Positions 7,411 through 15,928 of a stretch of DNA of 64,000 bases are shown here, one piece after another (the first letter of the stretch is position 1; each line of letters begins with the position of its first letter). Origin of the DNA: Faucicola osloensis_C (GTDB taxonomy: Bacteria > Pseudomonadota > Gammaproteobacteria > Pseudomonadales > Moraxellaceae); NCBI GenBank assembly GCA_019353055.1, contig JABAHL010000005.1, positions 62,001 to 126,000 on the forward strand, written 5' to 3'. The notes beneath the pieces were generated by a model. It ran no database searches. It was not told where the DNA came from and saw nothing but the letters and a program-made list of their open reading frames with translations. The translations under genes and the position numbers were made by a program.

Positions 7411-9231
7411 TTAGTCTAGGAAATTAAAGCTATCTAAATCCATCGCCATTAACTCGCTTGGTGCCAACATGCTCTCTGAGTGACCTGAAGCGCGTGGCAA
7501 TAGTTTTTCAAAATAAAACTCAGCGGTTTTGATTTTGGCTTCATAGAATTCTTTGGTTTCGCTGCCGCCATTTTTGAGTTTATCATACGCTACCGCTGCC
7601 ATACGTGCCCAGTGATAGCCCATGATGACGTAGCCTGAGTACATTAAGTAATCATCGGATGCCGCTGAGACGATTTCACGGTCTTTACGCGCCGTCAACA
7701 TGATACGTGTGGTAAGGGTATTCCACTCTGCACAGTATTTGGTCAATTCCCAAACAAATTTACGCATCCCTTTATCTAGTGCGTATTCACTACACCATTT
7801 CATGATATTGGCGGTGTAATCCAGCAGCACTTTGCCTTTTGATTGGATTAACACTTTACGACCTAGTAGGTCAAGCGCTTGTACGCCTGTGGTGCCTTCA
7901 TATAAGGTTGAGATACGTGCATCACGGGCGATTTGTTCCATGCCCCATTCTTTGATATAGCCATGACCGCCGTAGATTTGCATACCATGTTTGGCGCATT
8001 CAATGCTTAGTTCGGTTAAGAAGCCTTTGAGTATTGGGGTATAAAAGCCCAATTTATCATCCCATTTGTGGAACTCAGCATCGTCACCGAGCATCGCTCC
8101 TTCAAACATTTTATCAGCATAGCGTGATGCGTGATAAATCATTGAGCGCGCCCCTTCTGAGAAGGCTTTTTGGGTGAGTAGCATGCGCGCAACATCGGCA
8201 TGATGGATAATCGCATCCGCCACTTGGTTTGGCTCTTTGGTACCTGATAGGGTACGCATTGAGCGGCGTTCTTTGGCATAGGGCAATGAGTTTTGGAAAG
8301 CCAATTCCATGTGCGCTAAGCCTTCCATACCTGTACCTAGGCGGGCAGTGTTCATAAAGGTAAACATGGCTTTTAAGCCTTTATTCGGCTCACCGATTAA
8401 ATAGCCTGTCGCATTATCAAAGTTGAGTACCGCAGTGGCTGATGCTTTGATACCCATTTTGTGCTCAATTGAGCCACAGTTAACAGGATTACGCTCACCA
8501 ATGTCACCGTTTTCTGTAACCAAGAATTTTGGCACGATAAATAACGAAATACCTTTGGTACCTTCAGGCGCATCAGGTAGGCGTGCTAATACAATATGCA
8601 CGATATTTTCCGTTAGGTCATGTTCACCGGCTGAAATAAAGATTTTGGTACCACTAATCTTATAAGTACCATCTTCTTGTGGGATGGCTTTGGTTTTAAC
8701 TTGACCCAAGTCAGTACCACATTGTGGCTCAGTCAAACACATGGTGCCTGACCAGCGACCTTCTACCAAGGCTGGCATATAAGTGGCTTTTTGCTCGGCG
8801 GTACCGTATTGCATGATGGTATTCATACAGCCCACCGACAACCCTGGATACATGGCAAATGCCCAGTTTGCTGTGCCCATCATTTCACTTTTGATGAGGT
8901 TGACCGACATCGGCATATTCAAGCCACCAAATTCTTCAGGAAACGGTATGGCTTGATACCCAGCTTCAACGAACATATCATAAGCTTCTTTAAAGCCTTT
9001 TGGCGTGGTGACCACACCCTTGTCAAAATGGCAGCCTTCATCATCGCCTGATTGGTATAGTGGCATCAACACATTGCTACAATAATCCGCAAAGCTCTCA
9101 AGCATCATATTCACGGTTTCAGGATCGGCATTTTCACCAGATTTTAAGGTTTTATAGTGTTCGGGGTAATTAAATACTTCATTGGTTAAAAAGCGAATAT
9201 CACGCAGGGGGGCTTTATATGATAATGGCAT
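7411..9231 (-). CDS. Acyl-CoA dehydrogenase with extended C-terminal domain (DmdC/FadE-like)
   Basis: A 606-residue FAD enzyme catalysing alpha,beta-dehydrogenation of an acyl-CoA. The length matches the group with an extra C-terminal domain (3-methylmercaptopropionyl-CoA dehydrogenase and medium/long-chain relatives). The N-terminus MPLSYKAPLRDIRFLTNEVF is typical of that group. The FAD/substrate loop MCLTEPQCGTDLG is near residue 161. YEGTTGVQALDLLGRKV (about residues 440-456) is the family's conserved active-site region. The substrate cannot be told from sequence; fatty-acid beta-oxidation is likeliest. It stands alone, with its own terminator. Confidence 0.9.
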   Translation of the reverse strand: MPLSYKAPLRDIRFLTNEVFNYPEHYKTLKSGENADPETVNMMLESFADYCSNVLMPLYQSGDDEGCHFDKGVVTTPKGFKEAYDMFVEAGYQAIPFPEEFGGLNMPMSVNLIKSEMMGTANWAFAMYPGLSVGCMNTIMQYGTAEQKATYMPALVEGRWSGTMCLTEPQCGTDLGQVKTKAIPQEDGTYKISGTKIFISAGEHDLTENIVHIVLARLPDAPEGTKGISLFIVPKFLVTENGDIGERNPVNCGSIEHKMGIKASATAVLNFDNATGYLIGEPNKGLKAMFTFMNTARLGTGMEGLAHMELAFQNSLPYAKERRSMRTLSGTKEPNQVADAIIHHADVARMLLTQKAFSEGARSMIYHASRYADKMFEGAMLGDDAEFHKWDDKLGFYTPILKGFLTELSIECAKHGMQIYGGHGYIKEWGMEQIARDARISTLYEGTTGVQALDLLGRKVLIQSKGKVLLDYTANIMKWCSEYALDKGMRKFVWELTKYCAEWNTLTTRIMLTARKDREIVSAASDDYLMYSGYVIMGYHWARMAAVAYDKLKNGGSETKEFYEAKIKTAEFYFEKLLPRASGHSESMLAPSELMAMDLDSFNFLD

Positions 9232-9379
9232 ACGCTGAAATCCTTTTAATAGGCTATGAACTAAGATAAAAAGGGAAAGGTAAAAATAAGTCCGCTCAGT
9301 ATAAAGGTATTTGCCCCTAAAAGCTTCAAATCATAATAAATATTCATAAATAACAATAATTATCATAAAATTATTTTAT

Positions 9380-9529
9380 GATTTTGTGGTCATCGAGCAA
9401 GGGCGCGTGGTGGAGACAGGCATGCATGATGAACTATACCGCAAGCAAGGCAAATACTATGAGATTTTTAATGCCATGTCCGATAGTTTAAATCTTGATA
9501 AAATCACCCAAACGTTAGACAGTCATTAA
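9380..9529 (+). pseudogene. Fossil of an ABC transporter ATP-binding subunit (C-terminal 49 codons)
   Basis: The frame reads DFVVIEQGRVVETGMHDELY and continues as RKQGKYYEIFNAM to a TAA at 9527-9529. The pattern 'hhxhxxGxhxExGxHxELhxxxGxYxxhh' is the end of an ABC exporter nucleotide-binding domain, after the H-loop. No Walker A, signature motif, start codon or ribosome-binding site is present; the frame is closed by a stop at 9347-9349. It occupies most of the 440-bp gap between the acyl-CoA dehydrogenase gene and marC. It is read as a decayed remnant left by a deletion. Confidence 0.75.
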
Positions 9530-9671
9530 TTTCGGGTTCATCATGTAGGCTTAGCATGCGCACTGGTAGCGCTAAGCGGATTAACGCCGTAACCCTGCTG
9601 ACTTAAATTTATGCTACCATAACTGTTTTGTCATATTCACCCAACTTCACCCAACAAGTTAGTCAATACTC

Positions 9672-10310
9672 ATGGAATCTCAAGTCTTAAAAATATTTTT
9701 GGCACTGGTGGTACTGGTCAATCCCTTTGCCGCGTTATCGTTATTTATTGATATCACCAAAGACGCCAATCGACAACAAACTCGCAAAGTTGCGCTGATT
9801 TCAGCCATTACCGTGTTTGTAACCATTGCGATATTTTCGTTGGCAGGCGAGCCTATCTTAAAGGTGCTGGGGATTTCGCTTGGGTCATTTCGTATCGCAG
9901 GCGGTATCTTGGTATTGATTATTGCCATTGGCATGATGAATGGCGCTGGCAATGTTGCCAAACCGCATGTCGGCAAATCCGGAGATCTAAATGGGGTGGC
10001 GTTTCAAGGGGCGGCATCTGCCGTGGTGCCATTGACGATTCCGATGGTGATTGGTCCAGGTGGGATTTCTACCGTGATTATTTATGCCGCAAGTGGGCAT
10101 AGTTATTTTAATATGTTAGCGATTATCACCGCAGGTTTGATTATCAGTATTATTACTTATCTAAGCTTTATGGCAGCGGGGCAGGTGAGTCGTTTTTTAG
10201 GTGACACAGGGCTTAATGTGCTCAATCGTATCATGGGGATGCTACTTGCAGCCGTTGCAGTAGAGATTTTTGTTGGCGGCTTAAAAAGCGTATTCCCGCA
10301 GTTGTTGTAA
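9672..10310 (+). CDS. MarC family integral membrane protein (UPF0056)
   Basis: A 212-residue inner-membrane protein with about six hydrophobic segments, starting ESQVLKIFLALVVLVNPFAA. The family marks are NPFAALSLF near residue 17 and VPLTIPMVIGPGGISTVI near residue 117. MarC was once tied to antibiotic resistance, but that link was withdrawn, and the function remains unknown. It is monocistronic. The 323-bp gap downstream (10311-10633) contains only a short tandem repeat. Confidence 0.93.
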   Translation: MESQVLKIFLALVVLVNPFAALSLFIDITKDANRQQTRKVALISAITVFVTIAIFSLAGEPILKVLGISLGSFRIAGGILVLIIAIGMMNGAGNVAKPHVGKSGDLNGVAFQGAASAVVPLTIPMVIGPGGISTVIIYAASGHSYFNMLAIITAGLIISIITYLSFMAAGQVSRFLGDTGLNVLNRIMGMLLAAVAVEIFVGGLKSVFPQLL

Positions 10311-10534
10311 GTTCACAATTTATCACAGCAACCCTTAAGCATTAAGCATTGTAGTGGCTGTGTTAATATCACAAATTATGCTTGATTTTTACCGTTAAAG
10401 CCGCCATTTTAATAATCATGCAATATGCCAAACCCTGTCAATAAGCTGTCAACAAGCTTTTAAAAAGATGCAAGCGTTAAACCATGCTACGTTGATTAAA
10501 GCGATATGACAGGGTGACTAACAGGTTTCTTAGT

Positions 10535-10573
10535 CTAGTTTATAAGCCTAGCTCATAAGCCTAGTTCATAAGA
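10535..10573. repeat. 13-bp tandem repeat, 3 copies
   Basis: CTAGTTTATAAGC, CTAGCTCATAAGC and CTAGTTCATAAGA are head to tail, with more degenerate TAG-x-x-x copies to about 10600. They lie upstream of the small gene at 10634. Confidence 0.78.
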
Positions 10574-10633
10574 TAGCTACTAAGGTAGTAACCAAAGTAG
10601 TCACTGGGGCAGATAAAAGATTGAGGAGCGACG

Positions 10634-10939
10634 ATGCAAAAAGATGCAAAAACAGATTACCAAAGCCTACTGCAAGCGGCAAAAGAGGCCAAAGCAGAAG
10701 CGATGATGCTAGAGTTTATCGAGCAAGATGATGGCAAGATGGTACTACGTACCTCGAATGATGAGTCAGAAGACTTGGTAAGTATTGAATTTTCTGACAA
10801 AGTGAAAAAACTGTTAGGGGATGATACCCAGTTGATTGGTCAAAGCATGATTCATGCGGCCATTCAAACTTTAATGCAAAAGCAGCTCTCGCAGTGGCAT
10901 GCCAATGTGTATGACGAAGAACCCGTGCATTATAGTTAA
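10634..10939 (+). CDS. Small conserved-looking hypothetical protein, 101 residues
   Basis: Not recognised. A strong GAGGAG ribosome-binding site sits 7 bases before the ATG and a clear terminator follows at 10968, which supports a real gene. The protein is acidic and soluble, with no signal peptide or membrane segment. An N-terminal helix (residues 5-30) and a central region with several acidic residues (LEFIEQDDGK) can be seen. No catalytic motif is visible. It is read alone between marC and purK. Confidence 0.72.
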   Translation: MQKDAKTDYQSLLQAAKEAKAEAMMLEFIEQDDGKMVLRTSNDESEDLVSIEFSDKVKKLLGDDTQLIGQSMIHAAIQTLMQKQLSQWHANVYDEEPVHYS

Positions 10940-10967
10940 CGCGTAACGCCTATTCATTGATTTGTTG

Positions 10968-11000
10968 AACCCATAAGACTAAAGCCTTATGGGTTTTTTT
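10968..11000 (+). terminator. Intrinsic terminator
   Basis: AACCCATAAG pairs with CTTATGGGTT and is followed by a run of seven or more T. Confidence 0.9.
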
Positions 11001-11088
11001 GTGCTTGGATTTTTTATTTGTGGGCAAATCCTTTATAATTAGCCATAATTTTTCTTCTGTGTTTCACTTATCAAAAAGAGCCGCCACC

Positions 11089-12252
11089 ATGCCTATGCAA
11101 ACCGCCAATTTTTATACCATCAATCATTCCAATTATCCTGTCAAAACCATTGGGATTTTAGGTGGCGGACAACTGGGTATGATGTTGGCGCAAGCGGCGT
11201 TGCCACTGGGTATCCGCTGCGTGTTTCTGGAGGATAGTGCCAATTGCCCTGCACGCCTACTAGGCAAAGTGTTTAGTAGCGAGCAATTTGAAGATTTTGC
11301 CCAAAGCTGTGATATTTTTACCTTAGAATTTGAAAACACCCCGCTCAAACCTGCCCAGTTTTTGGAATCGACCAAAACCTTGTACCCATCGTCATTTGCG
11401 CTATCAGTGGCACAAGATCGATTAAATGAAAAAAACTTGTTTAACCAATTAGATATCGCCACCGTGCCTTTTATGGCAGTGCATAACAAAGCCGATATCC
11501 AAGCTGCCGCCGACAAATTGGGGCTACCTTTGGTACTCAAAACCACACGCGGGGGCTATGATGGCAAAGGGCAGTTTGTGGTCAAATCCGCTGACCAAAT
11601 TGACACCGCGTGGGCAGAACTTGGTGACGCAACCAAAACAGCGCCGCTTATTGCCGAAGGCTTTATTCACTTTGAGCGCGAAGTATCTATCATTGCAGTG
11701 CGTGCCCAAAACGGTGAAATCCGCTATTATCCGCTCGTGCAAAATGAACATAGCAATGGTATTTTAGCCAAATCAACCGCACCTGCGCCCAATGTTGATA
11801 ACCTCACGGAGCAAGCCCAAAGTAATATCAAAAAATTGCTCGAACATTTAAACTATGTGGGCGTGTTGACGTTAGAATTATTTGTGACTTCTGAAGGCGG
11901 TGCTGAAAAATTGCTTGCCAATGAAATCGCACCCCGCGTGCACAACTCAGGGCACTGGAGTATTGAAGGCGCGGTAACCAGTCAATTTGAAAATCACATG
12001 CGTGCGGTGGCTGGATTACCACTTGGCGATACGTCCATTGTTAAACCAACAGTTATGCTAAACGTTATCGGAGAGTACCCAAAACTGGACGAAGTCCTAG
12101 CCATCGCTGGCGTGCACGTGCATAACTATGACAAAGAAGAGCGCGAAGGTCGCAAAATTGGTCATATCACTGTCATGCCGAGCGATAGCAGTCAACTGGA
12201 TAACACGGTCGCGCAAGTGGTTGCAAAATTACCCAATAAATTGTCTGACTAA
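11089..12252 (+). CDS. purK: N5-carboxyaminoimidazole ribonucleotide synthase
   Basis: ATP-dependent carboxylation of AIR to N5-CAIR in purine synthesis. An ATP-grasp enzyme. The N-terminal motif IGILGGGQLGMMLAQAA is at about residues 18-34. The ATP-binding region VLKTTRGGYDGKGQF is near residue 150. NEIAPRVHNSGHWSIEGA is the purine-family signature near residue 283. ATG 11089 (387 residues, after AAAAAGAG) is preferred: the frame extends to 10999, but that start lies in the upstream terminator. purE is not adjacent. Confidence 0.95.
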   Translation: MPMQTANFYTINHSNYPVKTIGILGGGQLGMMLAQAALPLGIRCVFLEDSANCPARLLGKVFSSEQFEDFAQSCDIFTLEFENTPLKPAQFLESTKTLYPSSFALSVAQDRLNEKNLFNQLDIATVPFMAVHNKADIQAAADKLGLPLVLKTTRGGYDGKGQFVVKSADQIDTAWAELGDATKTAPLIAEGFIHFEREVSIIAVRAQNGEIRYYPLVQNEHSNGILAKSTAPAPNVDNLTEQAQSNIKKLLEHLNYVGVLTLELFVTSEGGAEKLLANEIAPRVHNSGHWSIEGAVTSQFENHMRAVAGLPLGDTSIVKPTVMLNVIGEYPKLDEVLAIAGVHVHNYDKEEREGRKIGHITVMPSDSSQLDNTVAQVVAKLPNKLSD

Positions 12253-12290
12253 AGCCATGTGGCTAAGGCTATGCGACTAAAGCTATGTAT
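12249..12290. repeat. 14-bp tandem repeat, 3 copies
   Basis: CTAAAGCCATGTGG, CTAAGGCTATGCGA and CTAAAGCTATGTAT follow one another. The first copy overlaps the purK stop codon. Confidence 0.8.
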
Positions 12291-12294
12291 CAGC

Positions 12295-12326
12295 AAAAAC
12301 ACCGCACTCATGGCGGTGTTTTTTTA
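12295..12326 (+). terminator. Intrinsic terminator of purK
   Basis: AAACACCGC pairs with GCGGTGTTT and runs into T7. Confidence 0.9.
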
Positions 12327-12512
12327 GCCTAAAAATGCCTTGTTTTTCAAAAACTTTGCTTTGCAAGAGTAGTCTTCATGAACGGACACTTTGATAGTTT
12401 TTGCGTGTTAGTTCTTATCAATTATCCTTTTATTATTACTGATAAAAGATGGTGATAAACAGTAAAAGCCGCAATCATTCGTGAGGTCGCTCATAGTCAA
12501 ATCAAACGGGGA

Positions 12513-13742
12513 TTAAAGCTTGATATTACCCAGTTTCTCCTCATCAATTTGCAGCTCGTTGGCAACCTCACTCACCGTTTGGCGATTGGTGCGGTCAAGG
12601 TAGGTTTGGGCGCGGTCAACTTCTTGGGTCAGTACATGGAGCGTTTGCTGCATATTGCCCAGTGCTTTGACCTTAAAGGCGTCAATCGCATGCATGGTCT
12701 CATAGATGTGGTTAAAGGATTTTTGCAGTTTTTCCAAGTCCACTGAACTGCCACTGGCTTGCTCATGCACTTGCGCGGTTTGGCGTTTGAGCATGACTGA
12801 CGTTGATTCAATCAAACTACTGGTCGTTGAATTAAGCGCATTGATTTGGTCGAGCACCAGTTTTTGACTGCTCAGCGCTTGTGACACCATCACTGCAGTA
12901 CGTAGCGCAGCAATCGTTGTCGTCGTGGCACGGTCAACGCCTTTGATAAGCTCTATGTTGTTTTTGCGAATCATATCAAGCGCCAAATACCCTTGGATGT
13001 TCACCGCCAGTTGGGTCAAAAAATCCATGTTTTTTTGGCGGACATAAAACAGCAGTTCTTCTTTGACCACGCGTGCTTTTTCAGGGTCGGTGGCTTCAAG
13101 CTCACCGATTTTTTGCTCAAGGCGTTCGTCAATTTTTTGACCGACGTAGATATATTGACGGAGCGACTGCATCAGTGCCCACATATTGACCTTTTCTTGC
13201 TCAATGCTGGCATTGTCTTTTATCAGCTCATCTTTGCCGTGATATAGGCTTTCGATGATGGCATTGATATGGGTTTGCGAAGATTGGTATTTGCGAAAAT
13301 AATCTTGTACGGATTTGCCCATCGGGATGATGCCCAAAAATTTGCGTGGACTTGACAGCGAACCTTGGCGGGTTGGATCTAGGTCTTCGACCACGCTGCG
13401 TAGCTCAGTCAAGGATTTGGCAATCGGGGAGTTGTCAAATAAGGCTTTATCTATGCTTTTGGCGGGACGATCAAGCATGCGATTTGCAATCTGCGCTGAA
13501 GCGCGAATTTCGGCACTACCCAGCTGATGAATGGCTTTGACTTTCTCATCGAATACAGACGTGTTGACAGGGGTTTGTAATACATGCATCACAAAATCGT
13601 TCACTTTGGCATCAAGTTCAGGCACTTTGGTTAGGTCAAGTTTGACCAGTTGGTCGGCTTCGTCTTGTGGCACAACGGCAACGGGTTGCGGCGCTTCAAG
13701 GGTGATGACAGGGCTGGTTTCTGGCGGGGTGAGTTCTGGCAT
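12513..13742 (-). CDS. TelA family protein (toxic anion resistance)
   Basis: A 409-residue cytoplasmic, mostly helical protein of the TelA/KlaA family, first linked to tellurite resistance on plasmids. The N-terminus is Pro/Glu-rich and disordered. The conserved body starts near residue 60 (VFDEKVKAIHQLGSAEI) and holds LTELRSVVEDLDPTRQG near residue 112. Long amphipathic helices follow to the end. Family members often accompany XpaC-like or TerD-type partners; none is adjacent here. The physiological role of chromosomal copies is unclear. Confidence 0.86.
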   Translation of the reverse strand: MPELTPPETSPVITLEAPQPVAVVPQDEADQLVKLDLTKVPELDAKVNDFVMHVLQTPVNTSVFDEKVKAIHQLGSAEIRASAQIANRMLDRPAKSIDKALFDNSPIAKSLTELRSVVEDLDPTRQGSLSSPRKFLGIIPMGKSVQDYFRKYQSSQTHINAIIESLYHGKDELIKDNASIEQEKVNMWALMQSLRQYIYVGQKIDERLEQKIGELEATDPEKARVVKEELLFYVRQKNMDFLTQLAVNIQGYLALDMIRKNNIELIKGVDRATTTTIAALRTAVMVSQALSSQKLVLDQINALNSTTSSLIESTSVMLKRQTAQVHEQASGSSVDLEKLQKSFNHIYETMHAIDAFKVKALGNMQQTLHVLTQEVDRAQTYLDRTNRQTVSEVANELQIDEEKLGNIKL

Positions 13743-13980
13743 GATATATCCTTGACTTGTCTATATTGGTATTTGTATGCTAACTTGCCTTTTAATTTGT
13801 CTTTGTATTTTAGCGGTTTGAGCTAACGCTAGTTTGATTATCTTGGTGAATTATTTCATTTGTTGTTCTATTTGGGTAATCATTTTTTCCATGCGCGTTT
13901 GACGAATGATTTTTATGATTTATCGCATGATGCGACGTCAGTATGACAGCGTGACAAAAACTTTTTCAATCAGATGTTAA
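13743..13980. other. Gap upstream of telA: no gene seen
   Basis: A roughly 240-bp AT-rich stretch between the telA start and the efp terminator. I see no open frame with a ribosome-binding site and no clear promoter box; it should contain the telA promoter on the minus strand. Confidence 0.5.
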
Positions 13981-14020
13981 AAAAATGAAAGCCCAACAGT
14001 TAGTTGGGCTTTTATTTTTT
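13981..14020 (-). terminator. Intrinsic terminator of efp
   Basis: AAAGCCCAAC (13988-13997) pairs with GTTGGGCTTT (14003-14012). T-rich runs follow on both strands, so it may act in both directions. Confidence 0.88.
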
Positions 14021-14044
14021 CAAAATTCTTGGCAATAATATATA

Positions 14045-14617
14045 TTATTGTACCCGTGATAGATATTCGCCAGTGCGGGTATCAACTTTGATTTTTTCGC
14101 CTTGTTGGACAAATAATGGCACACGTACGACTGCACCTGTTTCAAGGGTTGCAGGTTTGCCGCCGCCACCTGATGTATCGCCTTTTAGACCTGGGTCGGT
14201 TTCAGTAATCACTAACTCAACAAAGTTTGGCGCGGCAACGCTTAAAGGCACACCATTGAATAGGGTAATGGTACATTCTTCGTTGCTATTTTCTTTTAAC
14301 CATTTTGCCGCATCGCCCATCGCATTTTTGTCGGCTTGTAGCTGCTCAAAGCTTTCTGGGTGCATAAAGTGCCAGAATTCGCCATCGTTGTATAGGTAGT
14401 TCATTTCAGTATCAACAACGTCGGCGCCTTCAAGACTATCGCCAGATTTAAAGGTGTTTTCTAATACTTTACCCGTTTTTAGGTTGCGCATTTTGACGCG
14501 GTTGAATGCTTGACCTTTACCTGGTTTAACGTATTCATTTTCTAAAATTGCAAATGGATTGCCTTCGTGCATGACTTTTAAGCCAGCTTTAAATTCATTG
14601 GTTGAGTAATTTGCCAT
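14045..14617 (-). CDS. efp: Elongation factor P
   Basis: Stimulates peptide-bond formation at polyproline stretches on the ribosome. The 190-residue, three-beta-barrel protein starts MANYSTNEFKAGLK. The modification site is Lys34 in EYVKPGKGQAF, the same position as in E. coli EF-P, so beta-lysylation by EpmA/EpmB is expected. The signature VPLFVQQGEKIKVDTRTGEY closes the protein. ATG 14617 follows TAGGA; an in-frame extension upstream to 14686 is not used. The epmB gene is divergent, 155 bp away. Confidence 0.97.
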   Translation of the reverse strand: MANYSTNEFKAGLKVMHEGNPFAILENEYVKPGKGQAFNRVKMRNLKTGKVLENTFKSGDSLEGADVVDTEMNYLYNDGEFWHFMHPESFEQLQADKNAMGDAAKWLKENSNEECTITLFNGVPLSVAAPNFVELVITETDPGLKGDTSGGGGKPATLETGAVVRVPLFVQQGEKIKVDTRTGEYLSRVQ

Positions 14618-14772
14618 AAAATTTCCTAATAAGGTGTTGCGACTAAAAAATAACCGAGGTAAATCAAATCTTTGTATAATAGCCAATTTGCTAAAAACGC
14701 GCTGCCTACGGGGTAACCCTATCAGCGACAGGCGTTATCAGCAAGCGGCATTGACAATTGGATAAACACTAT

Positions 14773-15774
14773 ATGATAAACTATTTGGCGACACAAAAAA
14801 ACTGGCAAAATGCGTTTTCTGATACCATCACGAGCTTTGCTGAATTGGCGCAAGCATTAGATTTGCCGATACATAGTTTTGATAGTCAGGTCGGTCAATT
14901 TCCCCTAAAAGTGCCGCGCCGCTTTGTGCAAAAAATGGTGAAAGGCGATATTAATGATCCGCTGCTTAAGCAAGTATTGCCGACGTTTCAAGAAACGGTA
15001 CAAGTCACCGGCTTTGTCACCGACCCACTCGACGAGCAACACGCCAATCCGGTCAAAGGCATTATCCATAAATACGCATCACGGGTGCTGATTCCTGTTA
15101 CTGGGGCTTGCGTGGTCAATTGTCGCTATTGTTTTCGCCAGCACTTTGACTACCACGAGAATCTACCAACGCAAAACGATTGGCAAGCCATCAGTGCCTA
15201 CATCACAGCGCACCCCGCGGTCAATGAAGTGATTTTAAGCGGTGGTGACCCGTTATCGCTGAGCAACCGTCGTTTATTGGAGATTTTTACCATCCTTGAG
15301 GCACTACCCCAAGTGCAGACCATCCGTATTCATACCCGTGTACCTGTGATGATTCCTGAGCGCTTAGATGAGCCGTTACTTGCGCGATTTGCCAACAGCC
15401 GCTGTCACATCGTCATGGTCATTCATGCCAATCACCCCAATGAAATTGACCAAGAAACACAAATATTTCTGGGTAAGGCAAAAAAAGCGGGTGTTACGTT
15501 ACTTAACCAAACTGTGCTACTCAAGTCGATTAATGACGATGCAAATACGCTTGCAAGCTTGAGTGAAAAATTATGGCAAGCGGGCGTCTTACCCTATTAC
15601 TTGCATGTGCTTGATAAAGTTGCCGGGGCGAGCCATTTCTATATTTCAGATGAGCAAGCAGTCGCTCTGTACTGGGAATTACTCGCCAAATGTGCTGGCT
15701 ACTTGGTGCCAAAGTTGGTACGAGAATTACCTAATAAGCCATTTAAAACACCGATTGATTTGTATAACCACTAA
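14773..15774 (+). CDS. epmB: EF-P beta-lysylation protein EpmB (lysine 2,3-aminomutase homologue)
   Basis: A radical-SAM/PLP enzyme that turns L-alpha-lysine into beta-lysine for EF-P modification. The iron-sulfur motif CVVNCRYCFRQH places C113, C117 and C120 in the CxxxCxxC spacing of the aminomutase group. SGGDPLSL near residue 156 binds SAM. The length of 333 residues is short, as in EpmB, with no clostridial C-terminal extension. ATG 14773 is chosen with GGA about 11 bases upstream; an in-frame TTG at 14758 is possible. The partner ligase EpmA is not in the window. Confidence 0.94.
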   Translation: MINYLATQKNWQNAFSDTITSFAELAQALDLPIHSFDSQVGQFPLKVPRRFVQKMVKGDINDPLLKQVLPTFQETVQVTGFVTDPLDEQHANPVKGIIHKYASRVLIPVTGACVVNCRYCFRQHFDYHENLPTQNDWQAISAYITAHPAVNEVILSGGDPLSLSNRRLLEIFTILEALPQVQTIRIHTRVPVMIPERLDEPLLARFANSRCHIVMVIHANHPNEIDQETQIFLGKAKKAGVTLLNQTVLLKSINDDANTLASLSEKLWQAGVLPYYLHVLDKVAGASHFYISDEQAVALYWELLAKCAGYLVPKLVRELPNKPFKTPIDLYNH

Positions 15775-15928
15775 AATTTGTTGAAAAAAAACAACTAAAT
15801 AAGGGGTTATCTGTTATTTGTCTGTTAAATAGTGCAATTATCTTAAAATAGCTAGATAAAATATGGCTTTTGTGTTATTTATTGTTGTTAAATAAGTCGA
15901 AAAATGTTGTGCATTTGGGTGCAAAAAA

